Positions 1-7,895 of a stretch of DNA of 64,000 bases are shown here, in pieces. Positions within the stretch are counted from its first letter, which is position 1, and every line of letters begins with the position of its first letter. This DNA comes from Flavobacterium sp. AG291 (GTDB lineage: Bacteria > Bacteroidota > Bacteroidia > Flavobacteriales > Flavobacteriaceae). The translations under genes were made by a program, and so were the position numbers. The notes under the pieces are model-generated. The model was not told the origin of the DNA, made no database searches, and was given only the letters and a program-made list of their open reading frames with translations. The DNA lies in the NCBI RefSeq assembly GCF_003350375.1, contig NZ_QQAR01000001.1:248001-312000 (forward strand). Direction: 5' to 3'.

Positions 1-359
1 AACCCGCTAAAAGTTTGTTGTCTCATATTACCATTGCTATCATATTGATATTGAAACTCCTTGTTTATAGACACCGCAGAAAATACAATTTCTTCCTCTT
101 TTATACCTTTTGAGGTAAGGTATTTTCGGATTACTTCACGGTCCTGATCAAGAGCAGCATAGGCATCACGAAGAACGGGATTTTTTTTGGTGAACGATCC
201 GCTCCAAACAATGAGGTCAGATACAAAATCTTGTTTGCCCAATCCTGTTACACTAATAGTGTCGGCAGCACGATTACGGTTTTGGAAAGCATTTGAGAAT
301 AAGTAGGCGGCAATAATTATTGCTAAAGCCGCGACAATTGTATTTGCAAGATACTTCAT
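1..359 (-). CDS. SIMPL domain (DUF541) protein, 3' end cut by window edge
   Basis: Reading backwards from the ATG at 359, the frame is open to the window edge and gives about 119 residues. The first 20 or so are hydrophobic (MKYLANTIVAALAIIIAAYL), a signal peptide or anchor. Next come a VTGLG segment, a DFVSDLIVWSGSF segment and a RDAYAALDQDREVIRKYL helix, which is the usual opening of SIMPL/DUF541 periplasmic proteins (YggE-like). The family has no settled biochemical role; oxidative-stress links are reported for some members. It is divergent from kynU with 85 bp between the starts. The stop codon lies outside the window. Confidence 0.8.
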   Translation of the reverse strand, partial: MKYLANTIVAALAIIIAAYLFSNAFQNRNRAADTISVTGLGKQDFVSDLIVWSGSFTKKNPVLRDAYAALDQDREVIRKYLTSKGIKEEEIVFSAVSINKEFQYQYDSNGNMRQQTFSG

Positions 360-416
360 AAAGTTTTTTATATAAAAATACGTTTTTCCTGATAACGTTA
401 TAGTTACTTTATTTAG

Positions 417-424
417 TATTTTTG
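417..424 (+). promoter_or_regulatory. -7 promoter element of kynU
   Basis: TATTTTTG matches the Bacteroidota -7 consensus TANNTTTG and lies 20 bp before the kynU ATG, giving a short leader. No clear -33 TTG is seen at the usual distance. Confidence 0.55.
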
Positions 425-444
425 CAGCCTACAAACAAACTATA

Positions 445-1728
445 ATGGATTTTCAAAATACACGCGAATTCGCACAACAGCTTGACGCTAAAGATAAGCT
501 CGCAAAATACAGGGACGAGTTCCATTTCCCACATGTAAACGGAAAGCAGGTTATTTACTTTACGGGTAACTCGCTTGGGCTTCAGCCGAAAAGGACTAAA
601 GCTTATGTTGACGAAATTATGGACGACTGGGCTAAACTTGCCGTAGAAGGACATTTCTATGCAGATAAACCCTGGTGGGATTATCATGAGCGTTTTGCAG
701 CTCCGCTTAGTAAAGTGGTAGGTGCATTACCTTCTGAGGTTACTGTAATGAATACCCTTACGATTAACCTACACCTTATGATGGTTTCTTTTTACCGTCC
801 TACAGCTAAGAGATTCAAAATCATTTGTGAGGAGAAAGCCTTCCCAAGCGATCAGTACATGATCAAAAGCCAGGTGAAATTTCACGGACTTAATCCTGAA
901 GATGCTATCATAGAACTTAAAAGAAGGCCGGGTGAACACAACATCCGTCTGGAAGATGTTCTTGCAAAGATTAATGAGGTTGGAGATGAGCTTGCGCTTG
1001 TACTTATAGGTGGTGTAAACTATTATACAGGACAGGTTTTTGATATGAAAACCATAACTAAAGCAGGTCAGGATGCCGGGGCTTATGTAGGCTGGGATCT
1101 TGCGCATGCTGCAGGAAATATAGCACTTGAATTACACGACTGGAATGTAGATTTCGCTGCCTGGTGCAGCTATAAATATATGAACTCAGGACCGGGTAAT
1201 GCTTCCGGAGCTTTTGTACATGAGATGCACCACAACGATATGGATCTAAATCGTTTTGCAGGATGGTGGGGTCATAACAAAGAGCGTCGTTTCCTTATGG
1301 AGCCAAACTTTGATCCGATCCGTGGAGCAAACGGCTGGCAGGTGAGTTGTCTTCCGGTAATTGCGCTGGCACCATACCTGGCATCGGTTGAGATGTTTGA
1401 TGAGGTGGGTATGCCTGCTCTTATCCAAAAACGTGACCTGATCACTTCTTACCTTGAATTCATTCTGGGGGAAGTTGATAAAGAAATTAACGGTAACTTT
1501 GAAGTAATAACGCCAACTGACCCTGCACAAAGAGCTTCGCAAATATCCGTGTTCCTTCATGGAGAAGGAAGGTCTTTGTTTGAATACCTGATGAAAAATG
1601 GTGTTATAACCGACTGGCGTGAGCCTAATGTTATCCGCCTTGCTCCGGTGCCGTTGTACTGTTCTTTTGAAGACATGTACGAATTCGGACAGATATTGAA
1701 AGAGGGGATTTTATCTCACAGGAAATAA
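445..1728 (+). CDS. kynU: kynureninase (EC 3.7.1.3)
   Basis: This PLP enzyme cleaves L-kynurenine (or 3-hydroxykynurenine) to anthranilate (or 3-hydroxyanthranilate) and alanine in tryptophan catabolism. The 427 residues are full length for the family. Motifs seen: FTGNSLGLQPK near residue 40, the cofactor-binding GWDLAHAAGN around 216-225 (Asp218), and the Schiff-base lysine in CSYKYMNSGPG (Lys244). The start is the first ATG after a good -7 box. No other kynurenine-pathway gene is in the window, so it appears to be a single transcription unit. A strong hairpin at 1731-1760 ends it. Identification is firm from motif order and length. Confidence 0.95.
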   Translation: MDFQNTREFAQQLDAKDKLAKYRDEFHFPHVNGKQVIYFTGNSLGLQPKRTKAYVDEIMDDWAKLAVEGHFYADKPWWDYHERFAAPLSKVVGALPSEVTVMNTLTINLHLMMVSFYRPTAKRFKIICEEKAFPSDQYMIKSQVKFHGLNPEDAIIELKRRPGEHNIRLEDVLAKINEVGDELALVLIGGVNYYTGQVFDMKTITKAGQDAGAYVGWDLAHAAGNIALELHDWNVDFAAWCSYKYMNSGPGNASGAFVHEMHHNDMDLNRFAGWWGHNKERRFLMEPNFDPIRGANGWQVSCLPVIALAPYLASVEMFDEVGMPALIQKRDLITSYLEFILGEVDKEINGNFEVITPTDPAQRASQISVFLHGEGRSLFEYLMKNGVITDWREPNVIRLAPVPLYCSFEDMYEFGQILKEGILSHRK

Positions 1729-1730
1729 AT

Positions 1731-1760
1731 AAAAATGGGAAGCAAGTGCTTCCCATTTTT
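1731..1760. terminator. bidirectional terminator between kynU and the YARHG gene
   Basis: A perfect 13-bp stem, AAAAATGGGAAGC at 1731-1743 paired with 1748-1760 across the loop AAGT. The A and T runs at the stem ends give a U-tract in both directions, so it can serve both convergent genes. The reverse gene's stop codon starts at its last base. Confidence 0.9.
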
Positions 1761-2677
1761 TATCTACCAAAAGTATCGTAATGGTCAGTGGCGTATTCTT
1801 CCATACGTTTTAGCAAAGCGATATTTTGTTTTTCGAGCACAGTTAGGTCTTTATCCACATTATTAGAAACAGGGACATACCAGTCGCTGAATTCAAAAAA
1901 ATAACGCAGGGAACTTTTCTTAAACGAATAACCGTGACGGGCGAAAACACAGTTTCTTACGATTTCAAGATCAAGCTTTCTCAGGTTTTTAAGCGATTCT
2001 TCGGTTAGGGTATCGGTTGAGGCATTAATGTGGAATATTTCATCAGATGCTACTCTGTATATATCTTCAAGGTATATATGCTCTTCGCCGTCCTCGTCAG
2101 TAACGGTATCCTGGCGTTGTAAAGGTGTATCCCATTCTACTATTGCGTCATCAAGCTCTTTACTAAGCATAAAGTGGGGGTTGTATACAAACTGTTTCTG
2201 AACCAGTTTTAGTTTCTTTTTCGGGATGATTTTCTTGTTGGGTTTATAGATGATCCAGCTTCCGTGCAACGTGTCGTTAGTAAAGGAGAGTTCAAACCTG
2301 CCATCGTCTTTTGCTTTACCGGGCTCATCCAGAGTTACAAAAAGATTGGCTCCCATTTTCGTAAGAATTCCTTTTAGAGGTCTTTGATTTCCTCCTACGA
2401 TGCTCTGCCCAAAGATAGAGTCATTGTGTATCCTGTTGATTTTAATCGTGATTTTTTTAGGTCCATCTTCATAACCTGTATCTGTCGTGTCGTCTTCGTT
2501 CCTTACATAACTGTCATATTCCGGCTGAAGAGTTCCTGTCCATAAGCCATACAATTCTTTATGCGATTCCTTCGGTACTTCTACATAGGCAAGCGGAGCC
2601 TTGTTTTTCATTTCATCTTCCTTTTTACAGGAAATCATAAGGGTAAGCAGACAGGCTGCCAATAATAATTGTTTCAT
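1760..2677 (-). CDS. YARHG-domain lipoprotein
   Basis: 305 residues. The N-terminus MKQLLLAACLLTLMISCKK is a lipoprotein signal with the lipidated Cys near residue 17. The middle part is beta-rich and acidic and I do not recognise it. The C-terminal ~75 residues carry RNCVFARHGYSFKKSSLRYFF and then SDWYVPV, the signature of the YARHG domain, an extracellular module of unknown role common in Bacteroidota and Firmicutes. The ATG overlaps the stop of the upstream DUF2306 gene in ATGA (2674-2677), so translation of the two is probably coupled. It is probably an envelope protein; the function is unknown. Confidence 0.8.
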   Translation of the reverse strand: MKQLLLAACLLTLMISCKKEDEMKNKAPLAYVEVPKESHKELYGLWTGTLQPEYDSYVRNEDDTTDTGYEDGPKKITIKINRIHNDSIFGQSIVGGNQRPLKGILTKMGANLFVTLDEPGKAKDDGRFELSFTNDTLHGSWIIYKPNKKIIPKKKLKLVQKQFVYNPHFMLSKELDDAIVEWDTPLQRQDTVTDEDGEEHIYLEDIYRVASDEIFHINASTDTLTEESLKNLRKLDLEIVRNCVFARHGYSFKKSSLRYFFEFSDWYVPVSNNVDKDLTVLEKQNIALLKRMEEYATDHYDTFGR

Positions 2678-3336
2678 GTTTTTATTTTGGATTGGTTGTA
2701 TATAATCAATTCGGCAATAAGCAGGTTAGGAATCCAGCCCAGCCAGGCTATTATCTGGTAGTTGTCCATTGGAGGCATCTGGAAAAAGTATACTAACACA
2801 ACTTTCCATATACGCAAAGTTATAGCAGAAAGACATAAACTATAACTACGGATCATCCAGTTACGGTGCGATGCAAATTCACGTTTTTTTATCTTTTGCA
2901 TGGCTATAAACGTAGATAACCACCAAAGGAGGCTAAGTATTGTAAATGAAACTTTTGACCATAATCCTCCATTTGCGTAAAATCCCATGTAAAGACCACT
3001 TGGTGCAGCAAAGGCTAAGAGAAGGAAAGCGTATTGATAGCCTGAAAAACGATGGATGAGACGCCAGGTTTTAGAGTGATTGTTGAAAAACTGAAGGAAC
3101 CCAAATAAGAGTACAAATATACTGGTATATACATGTGCGTAGAAAATATAGCGGTACTCAGGTAATGTTTCAATTTCTGTTTGCTTGATCTTTAAAAAAG
3201 AAGCTGTGGTGCTATAGGGTACATAATACAGCGTTATCCTTAGCATTAACCAGTAAAAATATAAGAAGACGGAAATTAGCAGTAAATTCCACCGTAAATA
3301 AAAACCTGCATGTATTTTTAGCTGCTTTCTATTCAT
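2674..3336 (-). CDS. DUF2306-type integral membrane protein
   Basis: 220 residues from the ATG at 3336. An in-frame ATG at 3411 is rejected because a -7 promoter element sits at 3342-3349, between the two. Several hydrophobic helices are visible. Conserved-looking pieces are LIHRFSGYQYAF, GLYMGFYANGG and SHRNWMIRSYSLCLSAITLR, as in the DUF2306 family of predicted membrane proteins. No enzymatic role is established for the family. It overlaps the downstream lipoprotein gene by 4 bp. With the promoter so close to the ATG the mRNA may be almost leaderless. Confidence 0.75.
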   Translation of the reverse strand: MNRKQLKIHAGFYLRWNLLLISVFLYFYWLMLRITLYYVPYSTTASFLKIKQTEIETLPEYRYIFYAHVYTSIFVLLFGFLQFFNNHSKTWRLIHRFSGYQYAFLLLAFAAPSGLYMGFYANGGLWSKVSFTILSLLWWLSTFIAMQKIKKREFASHRNWMIRSYSLCLSAITLRIWKVVLVYFFQMPPMDNYQIIAWLGWIPNLLIAELIIYNQSKIKT

Positions 3337-3341
3337 TGCTT

Positions 3342-3349
3342 CAAATGTA
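3342..3349 (-). promoter_or_regulatory. -7 element just before the DUF2306 start
   Basis: On the reverse strand this reads TACATTTG, an exact TANNTTTG match ending 5 bp before the ATG at 3336. Transcription would start at or next to the start codon. Confidence 0.45.
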
Positions 3350-3373
3350 CACAAAAAGCCAAAAATATAAACA

Positions 3374-3423
3374 GACAGTCTCCAGTCTCCGTTTACAAAT
3401 CTGTGCTGCAAACGGAAACTGTC
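3374..3423. repeat. imperfect inverted repeat made of short repeated words
   Basis: GACAGT (3374-3379) and CCGTTT (3389-3394) pair with AAACGG (3410-3415) and ACTGTC (3418-3423). The left arm also holds the repeated word AGTCTCC. It lies just after the DinB gene on the reverse strand and may act as a terminator. Similar word-built repeats occur at 39341-39427 and 50558-50585. Confidence 0.5.
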
Positions 3424-3435
3424 ATTAAAAACTAT

Positions 3436-3939
3436 TTACTGTAGCTGCTCGCGAATATTCTTCATCTGATGGTTGTGCCTAATGGTATGATAGGTAATAA
3501 AGTAAAGTGTTTCCAGCTTAGTAATTCCATTTAACGGATGTCCCTCGGGTAATGGAGCCATTTCTTCCAGTTTGGAATTCTTTGCAGCTTCAGTCATTTT
3601 ATCTTTGGCACTTTCAAGAGAATCCTTAAGCTCTGATTGATTGTAGTATTTGTCTTCGGGCAAGATGAAATCAGGCGATTTCATCTTGTTTTCATAGTTC
3701 AGGAATATATCTTTTAGCCACTGGGCTTTCTCTTCCGGATTCCTGTCAGCCTGTTGTGAAGGGGTATACAGCAGCTCGTCCATTCCTTTTATAGATTTAT
3801 AGAGATGCTGTGCAACCTGAGCTGTTGTCCAACTGCCCTCAAAAGGGATTTTATTTATTTTTTCTTCATTCAAAGAAGAGAGAAGCTGTAAAGTTTCCGT
3901 TAATGCAGCATCCATTTGATTGATGATTTCTTTAGGCAT
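3436..3939 (-). CDS. DinB-like metal-binding four-helix protein
   Basis: 167 residues. The layout fits the DinB/YfiT superfamily: an N-terminal helix, then FEGSWTTAQVAQHLYKSI with a first candidate metal His, and near the C-terminus YFITYHTIRHNHQMKNI with the other histidines. Members bind a divalent metal; some are thiol-dependent S-transferases, many are uncharacterised. No signal peptide, so cytoplasmic. It is the last member of a reverse-strand run of small stress or detoxification-type genes (VOC, SRPBCC) that begins near 6403. The exact substrate cannot be told. Confidence 0.8.
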   Translation of the reverse strand: MPKEIINQMDAALTETLQLLSSLNEEKINKIPFEGSWTTAQVAQHLYKSIKGMDELLYTPSQQADRNPEEKAQWLKDIFLNYENKMKSPDFILPEDKYYNQSELKDSLESAKDKMTEAAKNSKLEEMAPLPEGHPLNGITKLETLYFITYHTIRHNHQMKNIREQLQ

Positions 3940-4020
3940 AAAATTCGTTTTTTGATTGATGATTTGATGTTTTTAGTTTAAGGATCAATGCCTCATAATT
4001 TTGAATACTGGAACTGTCTA

Positions 4021-4395
4021 TTATTCCAGTACTGATAGTATATTTCCGGCGGGGTCTTTAAACCAGGCAATTTTTGGTCCGCCCCCACGAAAAATGTTAT
4101 CAGGGTCGGTTTTAAGGTTCTCAAAGTCATAGGTTTCAAAAACAACCCCTTTATCTTTAAGCTGTTGTACAGCCTTTTCAATATCAGCTACAGGAAAGTT
4201 CAGTACTGTAAAAGTTGCAGGTTCGTGATTTGGCTTTGGATATAGAATAATGGGATTATTGCCTTTTGTATAGACCTCGAGAATACCCATCTCGCCGTCC
4301 TTTACAATTAGTCCCAACACATTACCATAAAAAGCTTTTGCCTTTGCGGTGTCATCTACCGAATAACCGCTGAATGCTTTAGTATCTTTAAACAT
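4021..4395 (-). CDS. VOC family protein (glyoxalase/bleomycin-resistance fold)
   Basis: 124 residues. It begins AFSGYSVDDTAKAKAFYGNVLGL, the usual first beta-alpha-beta element of vicinal-oxygen-chelate proteins, and ends IAWFKDPAGNILSVLE, the matching last strand with the metal-ligand Glu. This is one VOC module, so it probably works as a dimer. Substrate unknown. A second, differently built VOC gene follows upstream at 4425-4850. Cytoplasmic, no signal peptide. Confidence 0.85.
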   Translation of the reverse strand: MFKDTKAFSGYSVDDTAKAKAFYGNVLGLIVKDGEMGILEVYTKGNNPIILYPKPNHEPATFTVLNFPVADIEKAVQQLKDKGVVFETYDFENLKTDPDNIFRGGGPKIAWFKDPAGNILSVLE

Positions 4396-4424
4396 GACTT
4401 TAGTAGTGGTTGAAAGACGATATT

Positions 4425-4850
4425 TTATGACTGATATTTTTCACTATAGCTTATCATCCATTGTATCTGATACTTGTCAGTAAGCATGCCGTAGTAATCG
4501 CCCCAAAACATATCGTTCATAGGCATGGTAGCTTTACCTCCTGCACTAAGGCCATTGTATACCCTGTCAGCCTCTTCGCGGCTGCTTACATTTACACTTA
4601 TCGACATATTAGTACCGGCAGTAACCTGCTCCATAGATTTTGGGACATCGGTACCCATAAGAACATTCGATCCTATAGGTAATGCAATGTGCATAATGCC
4701 GTTCTTTTCAGTTTCGGGCATGTTTTCACAACCGGGCGTATCGCCAAAGCGCATTACCATGGCAAATTCACCGCCAAAAATGCTTTTGTAAAAGGTGAAA
4801 ACTTCTTCGGTGTTTCCGTTAAAGTTCAGGTACGGGTTTAAAGAATTCAT
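4425..4850 (-). CDS. PhnB-like VOC family protein
   Basis: 141 residues. MNSLNPYLNFNGNTEEVFTFYKSIFGGE, MRFGDTPGC, and MFWGDYYGMLTDKYQIQWMI are hallmarks of the PhnB-like (YjdN-type) branch of the VOC superfamily, annotated in many genomes as 3-demethylubiquinone-9 methyltransferase-like although the activity is unproven. It shares the reverse-strand cluster with DinB, the other VOC gene and the SRPBCC genes. Start chosen at the only ATG matching the family N-terminus. Confidence 0.85.
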   Translation of the reverse strand: MNSLNPYLNFNGNTEEVFTFYKSIFGGEFAMVMRFGDTPGCENMPETEKNGIMHIALPIGSNVLMGTDVPKSMEQVTAGTNMSISVNVSSREEADRVYNGLSAGGKATMPMNDMFWGDYYGMLTDKYQIQWMISYSEKYQS

Positions 4851-4879
4851 AATATTATAGATTAATTGTTTGTTTGCTT

Positions 4880-5401
4880 TTATCTGTTTTCCAGTATTTT
4901 CTTCAGGTCGTTAAGACTAATCGACATATCGTTACGCAGCACATTTTTCATCAGAGCTGTCATCAGGTTTAACGGATATGTGCTTTTGCCGGTCATGCGC
5001 CATACTACCTTTGTGCTATGTTCGCTTTCTGCTTCAGTAGTCATGTAAAAATGAGCGATGCTCTTAAAAGGCCTTACAAAACGAACCTCGGTAGTTATGC
5101 GTTCGCCATCAATAATTCCGGTTATTTCCTGTTCACCTTCACCGGCTTTGTTGTTCCCGTTCCAGGCGTAGATGTAGCCAACATTACCATCAACTCCGGT
5201 AAGGGTCTTTTTGATATTAGGATCGGTTTTTACCCATTTGCTGTATTCTTCCTGATTGTTTATGTATTTAAGGTAATCGAATACTTCGTGTTTTGGCTTG
5301 TTTACTATGGTCAGGGCTTCAACAGCATATTCTTTAGGTATAAAAAGAGCTATTATGGCAGGAATTGCCAGTATAATCAGTAGTATCCAGATTACGATCA
5401 T
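4880..5401 (-). CDS. SRPBCC family protein, membrane-anchored (copy 1)
   Basis: 173 residues. The first ~22 residues (MIVIWILLIILAIPAIIALFI) form a membrane helix, followed by KEYAVEALTIVNKPKHEVFDYLKYINNQEEYSKW, the opening of a START/Bet v1-like polyketide-cyclase domain. It is a clear paralogue of the next gene (5408-5935): both share the VNKPxxEVFDYxKxIxNQxxYSxW pattern, GVDGNVG/GTDGTVG and YPLNLM/YPMNIM. Tandem duplication is likely. The ligand is unknown. Confidence 0.8.
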   Translation of the reverse strand: MIVIWILLIILAIPAIIALFIPKEYAVEALTIVNKPKHEVFDYLKYINNQEEYSKWVKTDPNIKKTLTGVDGNVGYIYAWNGNNKAGEGEQEITGIIDGERITTEVRFVRPFKSIAHFYMTTEAESEHSTKVVWRMTGKSTYPLNLMTALMKNVLRNDMSISLNDLKKILENR

Positions 5402-5407
5402 ATCGAA

Positions 5408-5935
5408 TTATTTTTCAAGGTTGTTTCTTAGATTAGTAAGTCCCTCTTCAAAGGCACCACCCAATTGTTTGTTCATAAAAAGGTTCATGATATTCATAGG
5501 ATAGTTGCTGTAACCTTTCATGTTCCATATTACTTTAGTCCCACCAGTGGTATCTTTTGTGGCCATGTAGGTATGTGCATCTCCATCAAACGGACGTATG
5601 AATTTAAGATCCATATCTACACGCTCACCTTCGCTAATTGCTGTTATTTGCTGTTTGCCTTCACCTACCTCATCATTACCATCCCAGTGGTATATAAAAC
5701 CTACGGTCCCATCAGTACCTGTAAAATTTTTTTTCATTGTTGGGTCTGCCATATTCCAAACGCTATAGTAATCCTGATTTTTAATGTGTTTTACATAGTC
5801 AAATACTTCGGCTCTGGGTTTGTTAACTACGATTTCGCGGGTAACATCATATTCTTTATTTATAAATAAAGCAATGACAAATGGCAGTGCCACAAGAATT
5901 ACAATTACAATAAGGATTCTTTTAAGTATTTTCAT
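5408..5935 (-). CDS. SRPBCC family protein, membrane-anchored (copy 2)
   Basis: 175 residues with an N-terminal membrane helix (MKILKRILIVIVILVALPFV) and one SRPBCC domain starting at EIVVNKPRAEVFDYVKHIKNQ. Paralogous to the adjacent gene at 4880-5401, which starts 6 bp downstream of this stop, so they are co-transcribed. Family members bind hydrophobic ligands in a cavity. With the anchor facing outward the domain would be in the periplasm. No catalytic residues can be assigned. Confidence 0.8.
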   Translation of the reverse strand: MKILKRILIVIVILVALPFVIALFINKEYDVTREIVVNKPRAEVFDYVKHIKNQDYYSVWNMADPTMKKNFTGTDGTVGFIYHWDGNDEVGEGKQQITAISEGERVDMDLKFIRPFDGDAHTYMATKDTTGGTKVIWNMKGYSNYPMNIMNLFMNKQLGGAFEEGLTNLRNNLEK

Positions 5936-5959
5936 AAGAGGGTTTTTATATTATTAGGT

Positions 5960-6403
5960 TTATTTTTCAGAAAGCTTTTTAATAATTACAAGGGCTTTGT
6001 CCCACATATCAGCCATCATATCGGCATATTCTTCAGAACAGGCTGATTCGATATCAAGTTTTGTCCCTTCAGCAGTTTCTGATAGCCAATAGGTTTCACG
6101 ATTGCCTTTTAATTGTTTGGCTTCGGCACTTTCAAAATCGTCTTTATGATCTTTTACCATACCTTCTGGTTCAATAGATAAGGTTTTCATAGGTACATTT
6201 TCAGCTATCTTCCCAATCATGCCAAAACCATTTTTGTCGACAACCCTGTATTTGCTTCCGGGCGACCAGTCGGTTTCTACTTTAAGGTCTTCGCCAAATT
6301 CGGCATACCATTCTTCTATATAAGGAGATTCAAGCAATACCTGCCATACTCTCTCTGGAGAGGCTTTAAGATTTACTGTTTTATGTATGATTTTTGCACT
6401 CAT
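5960..6403 (-). CDS. SRPBCC domain protein, AHSA1-like
   Basis: 147 residues, no signal peptide. KTVNLKASPERVWQVLLESPYIEEW, then WSPGSKYRVVDKNGFGMIGKI, is the AHSA1/activator-of-Hsp90-like SRPBCC pattern found in many small bacterial proteins of unknown ligand. It is the first gene of the reverse-strand cluster and is divergent from the AraC gene at 6603, with 199 bp between the starts. The regulator may therefore control the cluster. This is inference from position only. Confidence 0.8.
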   Translation of the reverse strand: MSAKIIHKTVNLKASPERVWQVLLESPYIEEWYAEFGEDLKVETDWSPGSKYRVVDKNGFGMIGKIAENVPMKTLSIEPEGMVKDHKDDFESAEAKQLKGNRETYWLSETAEGTKLDIESACSEEYADMMADMWDKALVIIKKLSEK

Positions 6404-6570
6404 GATTTTTTAAATTTTACTGATTTTTAGTGAGATGTTATATTTTTAAAAAATTAACATCTGAATTGTAAATGTGTTTGTTTTGAGTTACTTATACAAA
6501 GTTAAGTTAAACATTTTATAGACATGGTGTTATAAAAGTCAACCAAAGGGGGTATTTGAGACAAAAACAG

Positions 6571-6578
6571 TATATTTG
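6571..6578 (+). promoter_or_regulatory. -7 element of the DJ-1/AraC regulator gene
   Basis: TATATTTG, an exact TANNTTTG match 24 bp before the ATG at 6603. It overlaps a possible TTG start at 6576, which argues for the ATG as true start. Confidence 0.55.
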
Positions 6579-6602
6579 TTACTGACCTCTAATCTTATCG
6601 AT

Positions 6603-7568
6603 ATGCAATTAGGAATTCTATTGACTAAAGATCACCGTCTGCTAAGTGTGGCGGCACTACTTGACGTACTTGAAACGGCTAATCGTTTTTATCGGAATGA
6701 AGGCGATAAGGAGCCTTTTGCCATAAGCCTGCTTCATCAGTCAGGAGAGGAAAGTGTATCTTATTCAGGGTATCTTTCAAAAACAGCGGCAAAAGAGGAG
6801 CAATACGGCTTAATACTCATTCCTGCTTTTACAGGAGATAACCTTTCAGGGTCGTTAAAAGCCAATATGGCCTGGATACCCTGGCTGCAAAAAGAATATA
6901 AATCGGGTGCCGCGGTAGCAAGTTTTTGTACCGGTGCTTTTCTACTGGGAGCCTCAGGGCTGCTGGATAACAAACCTGCAACTACACATATTAATGCCGA
7001 AAAATCTTTTGCAAAACTATTTCCTTTGGTACAGGTGCAGGCTGAAGCCGTGGTTACCGAAAAGGATAGGGTGTTTACCAGTGGAGGAGCAACTAATACG
7101 TTTCACCTTCTTATGCGCCTGCTTGAAATTTATTGCAACAGAAAGGTAGCGGTAAAAGCGGCGAAAGTTTTTTCTATTGATATGGACCGTAACAGGCAAA
7201 CTTATTTTGGAACATTTGCCCCTGCCGAAGATCATGGAGATGATTTGGTTAAAAAGGCTCAGGAAGAGATACAAAAGAATTTTAATACGGCAAATACTAT
7301 TGAAGAACTCATTGCCGATGTGCCTGCAAGCAGACGTAATTTAGTGCGTCGTTTTAAGCAGGTTACCGGTATAACGCCTATAGAATACCTACAAAAAACC
7401 CGTATTGAAGCTGCAAAACAAATGTTAGAGCAGTCACGCTATAGTATACTTGAAGTAATGCTCGAGTCGGGGTATAATGACCTGAAAACATTCAGGACAC
7501 TTTTTAAAAAGAATGTGGGCATGACTCCTAAAATGTACAGGGAAAAATTTAGTGGGCAGTTGGTGTAA
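6603..7568 (+). CDS. GlxA-type transcriptional regulator (DJ-1/PfpI plus AraC HTH)
   Basis: 321 residues from the ATG at 6603 (MQLGILLTKDHRLLS). Residues ~1-180 form a DJ-1/PfpI-like domain with the nucleophile-elbow pattern ASFCTGAFLLGASGLL and ATTHINAEKSF. Residues ~220-320 form an AraC-type double HTH, with ASRRNLVRRFKQVTGITPIEYLQKTRIEAAKQMLE split at the first helix pair and GYNDLKTFRTLFKKNVGMTPKMYREKF as the second. Proteins of this design act as DNA-binding activators. The likely target is the divergent VOC/SRPBCC/DinB cluster. An effector cannot be named. Confidence 0.88.
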   Translation: MQLGILLTKDHRLLSVAALLDVLETANRFYRNEGDKEPFAISLLHQSGEESVSYSGYLSKTAAKEEQYGLILIPAFTGDNLSGSLKANMAWIPWLQKEYKSGAAVASFCTGAFLLGASGLLDNKPATTHINAEKSFAKLFPLVQVQAEAVVTEKDRVFTSGGATNTFHLLMRLLEIYCNRKVAVKAAKVFSIDMDRNRQTYFGTFAPAEDHGDDLVKKAQEEIQKNFNTANTIEELIADVPASRRNLVRRFKQVTGITPIEYLQKTRIEAAKQMLEQSRYSILEVMLESGYNDLKTFRTLFKKNVGMTPKMYREKFSGQLV

Positions 7569-7570
7569 AC

Positions 7571-7852
7571 TTATGCCTTTTTGGGCTGTGTTTTTTTAGA
7601 AGCTTTCTTTTTAGGTGTTTTGGCCACAGGCTTCTTTTTTTCAGGAGCTGGTTCTGCTTTGCCATCAGTGTAAATAACTGTTTCAACCCCGGTTGGCTTA
7701 CACATTTCTGAAGCATCAACTATTGTCAAAGCACTGTTAAAGGGTAAATTCAGACTAATCTCATTGTTGAAATCATATCTTAATGAATCGGGAGATAAAG
7801 TATCCGATACGCAAAAGAAAAACAAAAGTGCTAAAAGTAATATTCGTGCCAT
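7571..7852 (-). CDS. small secreted protein with Lys/Ala/Pro-rich tail, unknown function
   Basis: 93 residues from the ATG at 7852. A longer reading to 8056 runs inside the response-regulator gene and is rejected. Residues 1-~20 (MARILLLALLFFFCVSDTL) are a signal peptide. A short middle segment with SLRYDFNNEISLNL follows, then a basic tail of KKKP, KTPKKKASKK and QPKKA repeats. It lies downstream of the two-component genes with a 43-bp gap and converges on the AraC gene with 2 bp between stops. I do not recognise a family. Confidence 0.55.
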   Translation of the reverse strand: MARILLLALLFFFCVSDTLSPDSLRYDFNNEISLNLPFNSALTIVDASEMCKPTGVETVIYTDGKAEPAPEKKKPVAKTPKKKASKKTQPKKA

Positions 7853-7895
7853 GATTTTACTGTTGGTTGTGTAAATGTAACTAAAATATTGATTG

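Noticed and set aside
6576..6602. TTG start giving a 9-residue longer AraC regulator
   Set aside because: The codon lies within the -7 promoter box, so it would not be in the mRNA; the ATG at 6603 fits the DJ-1 domain start.
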